Positions 28,706 through 37,674 of a stretch of DNA of 64,000 bases are shown piece by piece. The DNA lies in NCBI GenBank assembly GCA_965601715.1, contig OZ271835.1, positions 2,728,001 through 2,792,000 on the forward strand, read 5' to 3'. Position 1 is the first letter of the stretch. Each line of letters starts with the position of its first letter. The notes beneath the pieces were generated by a model. The model was not told where the DNA came from. It ran no database searches and saw nothing but the letters and a program-made list of their open reading frames with translations. The stretch is from MH13 sp965601715 (GTDB taxonomy: Bacteria > Pseudomonadota > Alphaproteobacteria > Rhizobiales > MH13). A program made the position numbers and the translations under genes.

Positions 28706-30091
28706 GTGTTTTGGTTGCTTCTTCTTGCGCTGATCGTCCTGTTTGTGGCGTCTCTGTATCTCGGCGCTCAACGCTCGCGACTTGTTGCTGGTTCGAGCAC
28801 ACACAATCTCCATTCGCGCCCATCTTATCACGGCGGCTACCTCGCCATTATGGCGACGGTCCCGGCCCTTGGTGTTCTGATTCTGTGGTCGTTGGCGCAG
28901 GGTCCCATCATGGATTCAATCGTGATTGGGCAGTTTTCCAACGAATTCAATGAACTATCCGCACCCCAGCGAGAGGCATTTCTTCGCGACGCCCGCGCAC
29001 TCGCCTTTGGCGGCATCCCCGGGTTCCCCGACGAGCTGAAAGACGCCGCCGCTGAAGTTTACACGAGCCTGCGCACCTTTTCGCTGGCAGGCATGGTTGC
29101 CGTCATGGCTGCGCTCGCTGGCTTAGGTTTCCGCACCGCTTTCGCCAACATCACGCCGCAGCGCCGCACCCGCCACTTTGTTGAGCGCGCGGTGATGATT
29201 TTGCTAATCGCGTGTTCGGTCGTCGCCATCTTCACAACTGTCGGGATCGTGCTCTCCTTGATTTTCGAGAGCATCCGCTTCTTCACGATGATCCCGCTCC
29301 ACAACTTCCTGTTTGGCCTGCATTGGTCGCCGCAATCAGCCTTTGCCGGCGCTGGCGAGGTGGTTGATGCCAATCCGGAGGTGTTTGGCGCCATCCCGCT
29401 GATCGTCGGTACGCTCTTCATCACCTTCATTGCCATGCTGGTGGCGGGGCCGATTGGGCTCTTCGCAGCCATCTATCTTTCCGATTACGCGTCGAACGCG
29501 GTGCGTGCGGTTGCCAAGCCAGTGCTTGAAGTCCTCGCCGGCGTTCCAACCGTGGTCTACGGCTTCTTCGCCGCTCTTACGGTCGCTCCGTTCATCCGAG
29601 ATACCGGAACAGGCCTGGGGCTTGATGTGTCATCAGAGTCTGCGCTCGCCGCTGGTGTGGTGATGGGGATTATGATCATCCCCTTCGTTTCCTCTTTGTC
29701 GGACGACGTAATCTCCGCCGTGCCGCAATCGCTTCGTGATGGCTCACTGGCACTCGGCTCCACGAAGTCGGAAACAATACGCCGAGTGGTGCTACCCGCC
29801 GCTCTGCCTGGCATCGTTTCGGCGATGATCCTCGCCATCTCGCGCGCTATCGGCGAAACGATGATCGTGGTGATGGCCGCAGGCCTGGCCGCCAACCTCA
29901 CCATCAACCCGCTTGAAGCGGTGACGACCGTGACGGTGCAAATCGTGACCCTGCTCGTCGGCGACCAAGAGTTTGATAGCGCGAAAACGCTCGCAGCTTT
30001 CGCGCTCGGCCTCCTCCTCTTCTGTGTCACGCTGACACTCAACTTCATCGCGCTGCGTGTCGTTCAAAAGTACCGGGAACAGTATGACTGA
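28706..30091 (+). CDS. pstC: Phosphate ABC transporter permease PstC
   Basis: Inner-membrane permease of 461 residues, longer than the 300-320 of enteric PstC because of an N-terminal extension (about 150 residues with extra hydrophobic segments), a form common in alphaproteobacteria. The permease core follows MIPLHNFLFGLHWSPQ and contains the docking loop SLRDGSLALGSTKSETIRRVVLP. The start is GTG at 28706; its ribosome site is weak. The pstA start overlaps its stop by 8 bp. Confidence 0.88.
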   Translation: MFWLLLLALIVLFVASLYLGAQRSRLVAGSSTHNLHSRPSYHGGYLAIMATVPALGVLILWSLAQGPIMDSIVIGQFSNEFNELSAPQREAFLRDARALAFGGIPGFPDELKDAAAEVYTSLRTFSLAGMVAVMAALAGLGFRTAFANITPQRRTRHFVERAVMILLIACSVVAIFTTVGIVLSLIFESIRFFTMIPLHNFLFGLHWSPQSAFAGAGEVVDANPEVFGAIPLIVGTLFITFIAMLVAGPIGLFAAIYLSDYASNAVRAVAKPVLEVLAGVPTVVYGFFAALTVAPFIRDTGTGLGLDVSSESALAAGVVMGIMIIPFVSSLSDDVISAVPQSLRDGSLALGSTKSETIRRVVLPAALPGIVSAMILAISRAIGETMIVVMAAGLAANLTINPLEAVTTVTVQIVTLLVGDQEFDSAKTLAAFALGLLLFCVTLTLNFIALRVVQKYREQYD

Positions 30092-31910
30092 TATTGCTTC
30101 ATCACCTGTCGACACCGGACTGCACACCTCCGATGCCGCGCGCAAGCGATTGAAAGCCCGCTACGCGTCGGAGTTCCGCTTCAAGCTTGCAGGTATTGCT
30201 GCAGTCTGCACGGCCGCATTGTTCCTGGTACTTCTGTTGTCGACCATTGTCGGGCAGGCGCTTCCAGCCTTCGTCTCGCACCAGGTCACAATACCAGTGG
30301 ACCTGAGCCAGGAGGTGTTGGATCCCAACAATGAGGGTGAAAGCGTGCTTCGTCGGGCAAATTATGATGCCGTTGTGCGCGACGGTATTCGCAGCCTGTA
30401 TCCGTTCGCAGAAAGCCGTGATGACCGCCGAACAGTATCGGGCCTTTTATCCTCCGGCGCTGCGGTACGAGTTCGCGAAGCCGTACTTGCTGACCCGGAA
30501 GGCATGATCGGCCAAACGAGTTTCTCGGTCCCGCTCGATGACGTTGCCGATCTCTATTTCAAAGACCAGGTCTCTGAAGAACGCCGCTTTGTTCCCAATG
30601 GTACGGGTTCTCCGACTGGAACTACCGGTGAAATCGAAGTCGTTTCGACGGCCAACGATTTTGGCGAGCTACTTGCCGACGTCAAAGCTTACCTCAGCGA
30701 AGAAGCCGTCGCGGTTGAGCGCCAATTGGCCGCAAAGCAACGATCGCTGGAACGCGCGACAACCGATCTTGCCTCGTTTCAAGAGCGGCTGCCGACAGTT
30801 GCAGAGGAGCGCCGCGCTTTCATCGAGGATCAAATCCGGATCCTCGAGCGCGGTCTTATCACGCTTGACCGCGATATTGAGAACCTGACGGCGGAGCTAG
30901 CTGATCTGCGTTTGCGGGCCACGACGGCCGACGCTGAAGAGGTTCTCACGCGCGAAATGCCGTCAGTTATCGTCGAAATCAACGGCGGCGTTATCAAAGC
31001 CAGTCAGATCAACGCAACCGGCATTGTCGGCGACGTGATCATTCCCTTGGAAAGCACCGCTGATGCAGCAGGTGGTGCGTGGGAGATACGCGAGATCATC
31101 CTTCCGGAGCGCAACCGTAAGCTAGACGACCGCTCTCTGATTTATCTTGATCTCCTCCAGAACCAAGATCGCGTCGAGCGAACTTTCAACACTGTGTTCT
31201 TCTCCTCTGGCGCTAGCCGTGAGGCGGAACTGGCTGGCATTTGGGGCGCGGTCGTGGGCTCGTTCTTCACCATGATCGTGACACTGGCCTTGGCTTTCCC
31301 GCTCGGTGTCGCTGCGGCCATCTATTTAGAAGAGTTCGCGCCGAAGAACCGTTTTACCCAGATCATCGAAGTGAACATCAACAATTTGGCGGCAGTGCCG
31401 TCCATCGTGTTCGGTCTGCTGGGGCTTGCCGTGTTTCTCAACGTATTCGGGATGCCGCGCTCGGCCCCTGTTGTCGGTGGTATGGTTCTCGCTTTGATGA
31501 CGCTACCGACCATCATCATCGCATCGCGCGCTGCGCTGCGGGCCGTTCCGCCATCCATTCGAGAAGGCGCGTTGGGTGTCGGTGCCTCAAAACTACAAAC
31601 TGTGTTCCACCACGTGCTGCCGCTGGCGATGCCAGGCATCTTGACCGGTACCATCATTGGCATGGCGCAGGCGCTTGGTGAAACGGCGCCACTTTTGATG
31701 ATTGGCATGGTTGCGTTTATCGTCGATATTCCGGCCACGCCGCTTGACCCATCAACAGTGTTGCCTGTTCAGATCTTTATGTGGGCAGACTTCCCGGAAG
31801 TTCTGTTCCGCCAGAAAACATCGGCAGCTATCCTTGTGCTGCTGGCCTTCCTCGTCACCATGAACGCTCTTGCTGTCATTCTCCGCAAGCGCTTCGAACG
31901 GCGTTGGTAG
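30084..31910 (+). CDS. pstA: Phosphate ABC transporter permease PstA, with long periplasmic coiled-coil insert
   Basis: Second phosphate permease, 608 residues, about twice enteric PstA. ATG at 30084 lies in an ATGACTGA overlap with the pstC stop. Helix 1 is at about 35-60. Residues 60-385 are extracytoplasmic and include a region of the DUF3333 type plus a strongly charged, heptad-like stretch (about 200-278) rich in Glu, Arg and Leu. The conserved permease core (about 385-605) carries REGALGVGASKLQTVFHHVLP. Operon position makes the function secure. The coiled coil is unexpected and may contact PstC, PstS or the cell wall. Confidence 0.88.
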   Translation: MTDIASSPVDTGLHTSDAARKRLKARYASEFRFKLAGIAAVCTAALFLVLLLSTIVGQALPAFVSHQVTIPVDLSQEVLDPNNEGESVLRRANYDAVVRDGIRSLYPFAESRDDRRTVSGLLSSGAAVRVREAVLADPEGMIGQTSFSVPLDDVADLYFKDQVSEERRFVPNGTGSPTGTTGEIEVVSTANDFGELLADVKAYLSEEAVAVERQLAAKQRSLERATTDLASFQERLPTVAEERRAFIEDQIRILERGLITLDRDIENLTAELADLRLRATTADAEEVLTREMPSVIVEINGGVIKASQINATGIVGDVIIPLESTADAAGGAWEIREIILPERNRKLDDRSLIYLDLLQNQDRVERTFNTVFFSSGASREAELAGIWGAVVGSFFTMIVTLALAFPLGVAAAIYLEEFAPKNRFTQIIEVNINNLAAVPSIVFGLLGLAVFLNVFGMPRSAPVVGGMVLALMTLPTIIIASRAALRAVPPSIREGALGVGASKLQTVFHHVLPLAMPGILTGTIIGMAQALGETAPLLMIGMVAFIVDIPATPLDPSTVLPVQIFMWADFPEVLFRQKTSAAILVLLAFLVTMNALAVILRKRFERRW

Positions 31911-31953
31911 GCGCTCCGTAACGTGTATTCGGCACCAGTAAGGAACCAAGTCC

Positions 31954-32820
31954 ATGTCGACGACCCAAGCCGTTGAAGTCACAGAAACGCCGACACCCGT
32001 ATCCGTGCCGGAAGCTGTGGACGTGGTGCCCGGCGGGACAACCATCACTGACGCCTCGCCTGAGTCGGTGAAGATGAAGGGTGCGAATGTTGATGTCTTC
32101 TACGGCGACAAGCAGGCTCTATTCGATGTGAATTTGGATATTGGCGAGCGGCAGGTGACGGCGCTGATCGGCCCATCTGGGTGTGGTAAGTCCACGTTCC
32201 TGCGCTGTCTGAACCGTATGAACGACACGATCGATATCGCTCGGATCCAGGGCAAGATCACCTTGGGTGCTCAAGACATTTATGACCCATCGATTGACGT
32301 TGTTGAACTGCGCGCTCGCGTCGGCATGATCTTCCAGAAGCCCAATCCGTTTCCCAAGTCGATTTTCGAGAACGTTGCCTACGGACCGCGTATCCACGGC
32401 CTTGCCGACACCAAGAGTGATCTTGAAGAGATCGTTGTGACCAGCCTGCAAAAAGCTGGCTTGTTCGATGAGGTAAAAGATCGACTCGACGCGCCGGGTA
32501 CTGGGCTTTCCGGTGGTCAACAGCAGCGCCTTTGCATTGCGCGGGCGATCGCAACGTCGCCGGAAGTTCTTCTCATGGACGAACCGTGCTCGGCACTTGA
32601 CCCGATCGCGACTGCCAGGGTCGAAGAATTGATTGATGAGCTGCGCGAGAACTTCACCGTGGTGATCGTCACACACTCCATGCAGCAGGCCGCGCGCGTC
32701 TCGCAGCGCACCGCCTTCTTCCATCTGGGTATTCTGGTCGAGGTAGGCGCGACCGACCAGATTTTCACCAATCCGCGTGACGAGCGCACACGTGATTACA
32801 TCACGGGTCGCTTTGGATAA
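31954..32820 (+). CDS. pstB: Phosphate ABC transporter ATP-binding protein PstB
   Basis: ATPase of the phosphate importer, 288 residues including a roughly 30-residue unconserved N-terminal extension. Walker A is GPSGCGKST, the PstB-specific LRCLNRMND follows, signature LSGGQQQRLCIARA, Walker B VLLMDEPCSALD, and VTHSMQQAARVSQRTAFF. AAGGAA precedes the ATG. It lies 43 bp after pstA in the same operon and should also take part in signalling to PhoR through PhoU. Confidence 0.93.
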   Translation: MSTTQAVEVTETPTPVSVPEAVDVVPGGTTITDASPESVKMKGANVDVFYGDKQALFDVNLDIGERQVTALIGPSGCGKSTFLRCLNRMNDTIDIARIQGKITLGAQDIYDPSIDVVELRARVGMIFQKPNPFPKSIFENVAYGPRIHGLADTKSDLEEIVVTSLQKAGLFDEVKDRLDAPGTGLSGGQQQRLCIARAIATSPEVLLMDEPCSALDPIATARVEELIDELRENFTVVIVTHSMQQAARVSQRTAFFHLGILVEVGATDQIFTNPRDERTRDYITGRFG

Positions 32821-32886
32821 TCCGATCTCAGTCGCAGCGCCACCAACTGTCCTTAGCGCGGCAGCGCGCTCTGGAGGCTCAAAATT

Positions 32887-33606
32887 ATGAACAAACACAT
32901 TGTCAGTGCCTTTGATACCGAGCTCAACGACCTCCTGCTGGAATTGGCGCAGATGGCCGGTTGGGTTGAGAGGTCGGTCGAGATGGGTGTCGACTGCCTC
33001 CTGACGGGATCGCAAGATGAAGCCAAAAGGGTCATTGCCGACGATGATCGCGTGGACGCGTCAGACCGAAAGGTCGAGAGCAGCGCCGTCGCGTTGATTG
33101 CCCGCCGTCAGCCTATGGGCGACGACCTCAGGGTTATCGTGTCGGCGATGCGTGTCAGCCAAGACCTGGAGCGCGTCGGTGATCTGGCCAAAAACATCGC
33201 AAGGCGTGCGTTGATTATCGACGGTTCGTTTCATCAGCGGCAACTGGCACACGGCGTCGACAGCCTGTCGCGTTTGGTTCTAGGCCAGCTGAAGAACTCT
33301 ATCGAAGCGTTTGTTGAGCGCGATGTCGCCAATGCCGAAAATGTCTGGCGCCATGACGCTGAGGTCGACGCCTTGTACACCTCGCTGTTTCGCGAGCTTC
33401 TGACCTACATGATGGAAGATCCGCGCAACATTACGCCCTGCACGCACCTCCTGTTCTGCGCCAAAAATCTTGAGCGCATAGGGGACCATGCCACGAACAT
33501 CGCAGAACGCGCCATTTATGCGCGTACCGGCGAGATGATCGACATTGACCGGCCCAAGCAAGACGAGCTGGCCGTGGATCTACCAGAGCCTCGCCAGACA
33601 ACCTAG
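32887..33606 (+). CDS. phoU: Phosphate signalling protein PhoU
   Basis: All-helical negative regulator of 239 residues made of two PhoU repeats, each with the conserved E/DxxxD metal-binding type motif. Examples are RVSQDLERVGDLAKNIARRA and CAKNLERIGDHATNIAERA. It links the transport state of PstSCAB to PhoR so that PhoB stays off when phosphate is plentiful. Length and the place between pstB and phoB are standard. Confidence 0.93.
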   Translation: MNKHIVSAFDTELNDLLLELAQMAGWVERSVEMGVDCLLTGSQDEAKRVIADDDRVDASDRKVESSAVALIARRQPMGDDLRVIVSAMRVSQDLERVGDLAKNIARRALIIDGSFHQRQLAHGVDSLSRLVLGQLKNSIEAFVERDVANAENVWRHDAEVDALYTSLFRELLTYMMEDPRNITPCTHLLFCAKNLERIGDHATNIAERAIYARTGEMIDIDRPKQDELAVDLPEPRQTT

Positions 33607-33624
33607 GGAAAGGGAAGCTGATCC

Positions 33625-34341
33625 GTGCAGCCGACTGTTTTAATCGTCGAAGATGAAGCACCGCTTATCGAGCTCCTAAAATACAACCTGGAGGCGCAGG
33701 GTTACAGCGTCGATGTCGCCATGCGCGGAGACGACGCTGAAACAAGGCTGAAGGAACGAACATTCGACCTGGTACTGCTCGATTGGATGCTGCCCGGGAT
33801 ATCCGGCATTGAATTGTGTCGCCGCATTCGTTCACGGACCGAAACTTCAGAAACTCCGATCATCATGCTGACGGCTCGCGGCGAGGAAGGCGAGCGTGTG
33901 CGCGGCCTCTCCACGGGCGCCGACGATTATGTGGTCAAACCCTTCTCGATCCCCGAACTATCGGCCCGTATCAACGCCATTCTCCGACGCTCAAGCCCAC
34001 AGCTTATCTCAAGCGCACTCAAGGTTGGCGATATCGAACTGGACCGCGAAACCCACCGGGTACGGCGCCAAGACCGCGAGATCCATCTGGGACCAACGGA
34101 ATTCCGTTTGCTGGAATTTTTGATGCGCACGCCCGGTCGCGTTTATTCACGCGAGCAATTGCTCAACGGCGTTTGGGGCCATGACGTCTATGTCGATGAC
34201 CGAACCGTCGACGTGCACATTGGTCGCTTACGCAAAGCGATCAACAAGGGGCGCGCCAAGGATCCGATCCGAACCGTGCGTGGTGCCGGATACGCGTTTG
34301 ATGATCGTTTTAGGGAAGTCAGTGCGCGTCAGTTGGCTTAG
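33625..34341 (+). CDS. phoB: Phosphate regulon response regulator PhoB
   Basis: OmpR-family response regulator, 238 residues. The receiver domain has the acidic pocket near VEDE and the phospho-acceptor Asp53 in LVLLDWMLPG, with K in VVKPFS. The C-terminal winged helix includes YSREQLLNGVWGHDVYVDDRTVDVHIGRLRKAI. The start is GTG at 33625 after GGGAAAGGGAAG. It should bind the Pho box at 27371-27403. Last gene of the operon; it converges with gcrA 22 bp away. Confidence 0.93.
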   Translation: MQPTVLIVEDEAPLIELLKYNLEAQGYSVDVAMRGDDAETRLKERTFDLVLLDWMLPGISGIELCRRIRSRTETSETPIIMLTARGEEGERVRGLSTGADDYVVKPFSIPELSARINAILRRSSPQLISSALKVGDIELDRETHRVRRQDREIHLGPTEFRLLEFLMRTPGRVYSREQLLNGVWGHDVYVDDRTVDVHIGRLRKAINKGRAKDPIRTVRGAGYAFDDRFREVSARQLA

Positions 34342-34363
34342 TTGCCAACGCACGCTTTCGTGC

Positions 34364-34900
34364 TTAGCGGTTCTTTGACCGGCGCCGTTCGTTGGGCGCC
34401 TGGAACGCGACGTTGCAGTGATACTCGCAGTACGGTTGGCTATCGAGAGACGTGCGTCCGCAAAAGTGGAAATCATCGTGTAGCGGATCACCGACGGGCC
34501 ACCGGCAGGTGTCTTCCTTCAGGTCCTGAATGGAAAGCTTCGGGCTTTCACCGACGAGCACCAGGTCCACGCGTCCACGTGCCACGGGATCTTCGTGCAG
34601 TTCGGCAACTAAGACCTCATCGGTCTTGAGAGCGGTCGCGCCAATCGCCAAACCGCCAGAGGTGCGCGTTGATGTCGAACGCCGTGGGCGCGATGACCCA
34701 GACGAAGCAGCGCGTGGTTTGCGGGCTCTTGGGGCCGATGTGGATGTTGGTTTGCCGCGCCCGGAAAGGCCCAAGCGGTGGACCTTGCCGATGACGGCAT
34801 TGCGTGTCACGTCGCCCAACGCGGCCGCAATCTGGCTGGCACTGGACCCGCCAAGCCACATCGTTTTCAAGACTTCCACACGTTCGTCCGTCCAAGCCAC
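34364..34900 (-). CDS. gcrA: GcrA cell cycle regulator
   Basis: Alphaproteobacterial transcription co-activator of 178 residues that works with sigma-70 at promoters carrying methylated GANTC. The N-terminus MAWTDERVEVLKTMWLGGSSASQIAAAL is the DNA-contacting helix-turn-helix region, followed by TRNAVIGKVHRLGLSGR. A basic, Ser/Arg/Pro-rich linker (about 60-100) leads to the C-terminal sigma-binding part with CRWPVGDP and YCEYHCNVAF cysteines. The upstream region has four GANTC sites. Confidence 0.92.
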   Translation of the reverse strand: MAWTDERVEVLKTMWLGGSSASQIAAALGDVTRNAVIGKVHRLGLSGRGKPTSTSAPRARKPRAASSGSSRPRRSTSTRTSGGLAIGATALKTDEVLVAELHEDPVARGRVDLVLVGESPKLSIQDLKEDTCRWPVGDPLHDDFHFCGRTSLDSQPYCEYHCNVAFQAPNERRRSKNR

Positions 34901-34981
34901 GCCTCGAAACCCTCCAATAATGCGTGCGCATTGTGCGTCACGCGATACACCCCAGCATTTTTACGCTGCCTCAGTCCGTTT

Positions 34982-35199
34982 GAATCAGATTTGGGCGCAG
35001 ATCTTCTGTTCGCCAAAGGCACAAAAGCCTTCGCGACCTTACGGCGCCAAAACTATCGGAACTCAGGTTTGAGCCACCACATCTGGTAGCTGCACGACCA
35101 ATTGCTACACTAGGGCTTGAATCAGTGACAAGAGTCGCAGCGTAAAAAAGTGGGAACAAGCGCCCCGCTTTCTTTGGACAAAAAACGGTTTCCTGAATC
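34982..35199. promoter_or_regulatory. Cluster of four GANTC (CcrM/GcrA) sites
   Basis: GAATC at 34982-34986, 35119-35123 and 35195-35199 and GAGTC at 35132-35136 lie in 218 bp, where under one is expected by chance. GANTC is the CcrM methylation site read by GcrA, so gcrA may be cell-cycle or self-controlled. Confidence 0.5.
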
Positions 35200-35256
35200 G
35201 TTAGAAGGACTTAGAAATTGACAGGTCGATGCAAAAAAATGTTAGAAAACAGTACG

Positions 35257-35284
35257 CGGCCCTTCCTGGGCCGTTTGTGTTTTT
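35257..35284 (+). terminator. Terminator-like hairpin in the argD leader
   Basis: Stem CGGCCC and GGGCCG with a TTCCT loop, followed by TTTGTGTTTTT. It lies 130 bp upstream of argD and just after a TTGACA hexamer at 35218-35223. It may end a short upstream transcript or act as an attenuator. Confidence 0.55.
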
Positions 35285-35413
35285 GGCGCGTCTTTCCACC
35301 ATTTCCTGCATTGGTGATCTGACGGGCGCAATACTGCTCAATTTTGAACAAAACGACCAAGCAAGGGCCGGGCGCCCAGGCAAAGTCGTTCCCGCCTTCT
35401 GAGGCTCGCATCC

Positions 35414-36637
35414 ATGTCCTTATCGGCATCACCATCCGATCTCGCATCGGCCGACAATCCGCTTTTCGGTACCTACAACCGCACGCCGCAAACGTTTGTG
35501 CGCGGCGAAGGCGTTTGGCTGTTTGACAATGATGGCCGCCGCTACATGGATTTCGTATCGGGCATCGCCGTGAACGCGCTTGGGCATAGCCATCCGCATC
35601 TGGTCGAAGCGATCAAGAACCAAGCCGAGCGTTTGCTGCACACGTCCAACCTGTTTCAGATCGATGGTGGCAGGCGGCTCGCCCAACGGCTGTGCGACGC
35701 AACCTTTGCCGAGAAGGTGTTCTTTACCAACTCCGGCGCCGAGGCGGTGGAATGCGCCATCAAGACGGCGCGGCGGTACCACTATGATCGCGGCGATACC
35801 AATCGCGTTGCCATCATCACCTTTGAAGGTGCGTTCCATGGGCGTACGCTGGCAACGATCGCAGCAGGCGGTAACCCGGCCTATGTGGAAGGGTTCGGAC
35901 CGACGGCGCCTGGCTTCGTCAACCTGCCCTTCGGCGACCATGACGCGCTGAACGAAGCCTTGGCGCGGGACGATTGCGCCGCCGTGATGGTTGAACCGAT
36001 CCAGGGCGAAGGTGGTGTGCGTTCGGTGCCCGATCAGTGCCTACGCGGCTTGCGTGAAGCTTGTGACAAACACGGCGTTTTGCTCATCCTCGACGAGATC
36101 CAAACAGGTATGGGCCGATCTGGCCATCTGTTCGTGCACCAACGGGTGGGTATTGAGCCAGACATCATGGCCATCGCCAAAGGGATTGGCGGTGGGTTCC
36201 CGCTCGGTGCGTGCCTGGCGCGCGCCGACGGAGCCGCAGCCATGGTTCCGGGCACGCATGGCACCACCTATGGCGGCAATCCGTTGGCTATGGCGGCTGG
36301 CAATGCTGTGTTGGATGTCGTTCTGGAAAACGGGTTCCTCGACAATGTGCAAGCGCGTGGGCGTGACCTAGCGCAGAGTGTTGGCGCTCTCATCGAGTTG
36401 CATCCCGATGTGTTCGAAGAGGTCCGCGGCGAAGGTCTTCTGATGGGCCTTAAATGCAAGGTGCCCAATGGTGATGTCATCACTGCTGCCCGTGATGAAC
36501 GACTGCTGCTGGTCGCAGCAGGCGACAACGTTGTGCGCCTTCTACCACCGCTGACAGTGACGCGTGATGATATCTCCTTCGCAATGGATGCGTTGGAGGC
36601 GGCCGCCCGCAAACTTGATGATCAACCAGACAGCTAG
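35414..36637 (+). CDS. argD: Acetylornithine aminotransferase ArgD
   Basis: PLP-dependent class III aminotransferase of 407 residues, making N-acetylornithine in arginine synthesis and possibly serving as succinyldiaminopimelate aminotransferase. The start NPLFGTYNRTPQTFVRGEGVWLFD, the cofactor motif LILDEIQTGMGRSG and the PLP lysine in IAKGIGGGFPLGA are present. It is followed after 18 bp by argF, a common alphaproteobacterial argD-argF(-hslO) order. Confidence 0.92.
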   Translation: MSLSASPSDLASADNPLFGTYNRTPQTFVRGEGVWLFDNDGRRYMDFVSGIAVNALGHSHPHLVEAIKNQAERLLHTSNLFQIDGGRRLAQRLCDATFAEKVFFTNSGAEAVECAIKTARRYHYDRGDTNRVAIITFEGAFHGRTLATIAAGGNPAYVEGFGPTAPGFVNLPFGDHDALNEALARDDCAAVMVEPIQGEGGVRSVPDQCLRGLREACDKHGVLLILDEIQTGMGRSGHLFVHQRVGIEPDIMAIAKGIGGGFPLGACLARADGAAAMVPGTHGTTYGGNPLAMAAGNAVLDVVLENGFLDNVQARGRDLAQSVGALIELHPDVFEEVRGEGLLMGLKCKVPNGDVITAARDERLLLVAAGDNVVRLLPPLTVTRDDISFAMDALEAAARKLDDQPDS

Positions 36638-36655
36638 AAACAAAGCTGATTAGCG

Positions 36656-37582
36656 ATGACCCACCATTTTCTTGATATCGATGTGCTGTCCGCGCAGTCC
36701 ATGCGCGCCATTCTTGACGACGGGCATGCGCGCAAGAAGGCCTTAAAAGCCGGACAAGCCGACCAACCGCTCGAAGGCAAAGTCCTCGCCCTTGTTTTTG
36801 AGCAACCATCGCTGCGCACGCGTGTGTCTTTCGATGTTGGCATGCGGCAGCTGGGCGGCCAGACCTTGATGATCACCGGCTCAGAAATTGACCTCGGCAA
36901 GCGCGAGAGCGTTCACGACACAGCCAAAGTCCTATCGAGGATGGTCGACGCGATCATGATCCGGACACTGGACCATGACCTACTGACCGGTCTCGCGGAG
37001 CATGCCACGGTACCCGTAATCAACGGGCTAACCAAGAAATCGCATCCTTGCCAGGTGATGGCCGACATCCTCACCTTTGAGGAACATCGTGGTTCGTTGG
37101 CCGGTAAGAAGATCATGTGGTCGGGCGACAACAACAATGTGCTAGCAAGTTGGATCCACGCCGCGCAGCATATTGACGTGTCTTTGGTGGTGGCCGCCCC
37201 ACCTGAGATGACGCTCGACGCACAAACCGTGGAAGATGCCAGGGCCGCCGGCGCCAAGTTGGAGCTCACAACCGACCCGGAAGCCGCCGCAGACGACGCC
37301 GACCTCATCATCACCGACACATGGGTATCGATGGGTGATGACCAGGCGCAGCGCCGCCACAATCTGCTCATGCCCTACCAGGTGAACGACACCTTGATGG
37401 CGCGTGCCAAGCCAGATGCGCTGTTCATGCACTGCCTGCCCGCGCACCGTGATGAAGAGGTGACGACCAGCGTTATCGACGGACCGCAATCAGTGGTTTT
37501 TGATGAGGCAGAGAACCGTTTGCACGCGCAAAAAAGCGTGCTTGCTTGGTGCTTCGGGTTGGTTGATACACCCGCCGCTTAG
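36656..37582 (+). CDS. argF: Ornithine carbamoyltransferase ArgF
   Basis: Converts ornithine and carbamoyl phosphate to citrulline, 308 residues. The carbamoyl-phosphate loop is SLRTR (S-x-R-T-R), HPCQ binds carbamoyl phosphate, and HCLPAHRDEE supplies the catalytic cysteine region. Length is normal. It is co-transcribed with argD. Confidence 0.93.
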   Translation: MTHHFLDIDVLSAQSMRAILDDGHARKKALKAGQADQPLEGKVLALVFEQPSLRTRVSFDVGMRQLGGQTLMITGSEIDLGKRESVHDTAKVLSRMVDAIMIRTLDHDLLTGLAEHATVPVINGLTKKSHPCQVMADILTFEEHRGSLAGKKIMWSGDNNNVLASWIHAAQHIDVSLVVAAPPEMTLDAQTVEDARAAGAKLELTTDPEAAADDADLIITDTWVSMGDDQAQRRHNLLMPYQVNDTLMARAKPDALFMHCLPAHRDEEVTTSVIDGPQSVVFDEAENRLHAQKSVLAWCFGLVDTPAA

Positions 37583-37627
37583 ACCGGCTTGGAATCTGGT
37601 CGGTCGCACCTATCTAGAAGACCAACG

Positions 37628-37651
37628 GGGCATGTGCATGTTGCCATGCCC
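37628..37651 (+). terminator. Hairpin after argF
   Basis: GGGCATG and CATGCCC arms with a 10-base loop, followed by TTCTTC. It probably gives partial termination before hslO. Confidence 0.35.
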
Positions 37652-37674
37652 TTCTTCATGAAAAGAGAAGCCCC

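Larger units (their letters stand above)
34901..35413. other. 513-bp gene-free region between gcrA and argD
   Basis: No convincing gene. It holds four GANTC sites on the gcrA side, a TTGACA-like hexamer at 35218-35223, and a good hairpin with T run at 35257-35284. It should carry the promoters of both divergent genes. A short plus-strand transcript ending at the hairpin is possible. Confidence 0.6.

Noticed and set aside
32119..33015. Long open frame on the minus strand across pstB and phoU
   Set aside because: It mirrors the strongly conserved pstB and phoU frames, has no recognisable domain, and follows from codon bias in GC-rich DNA.
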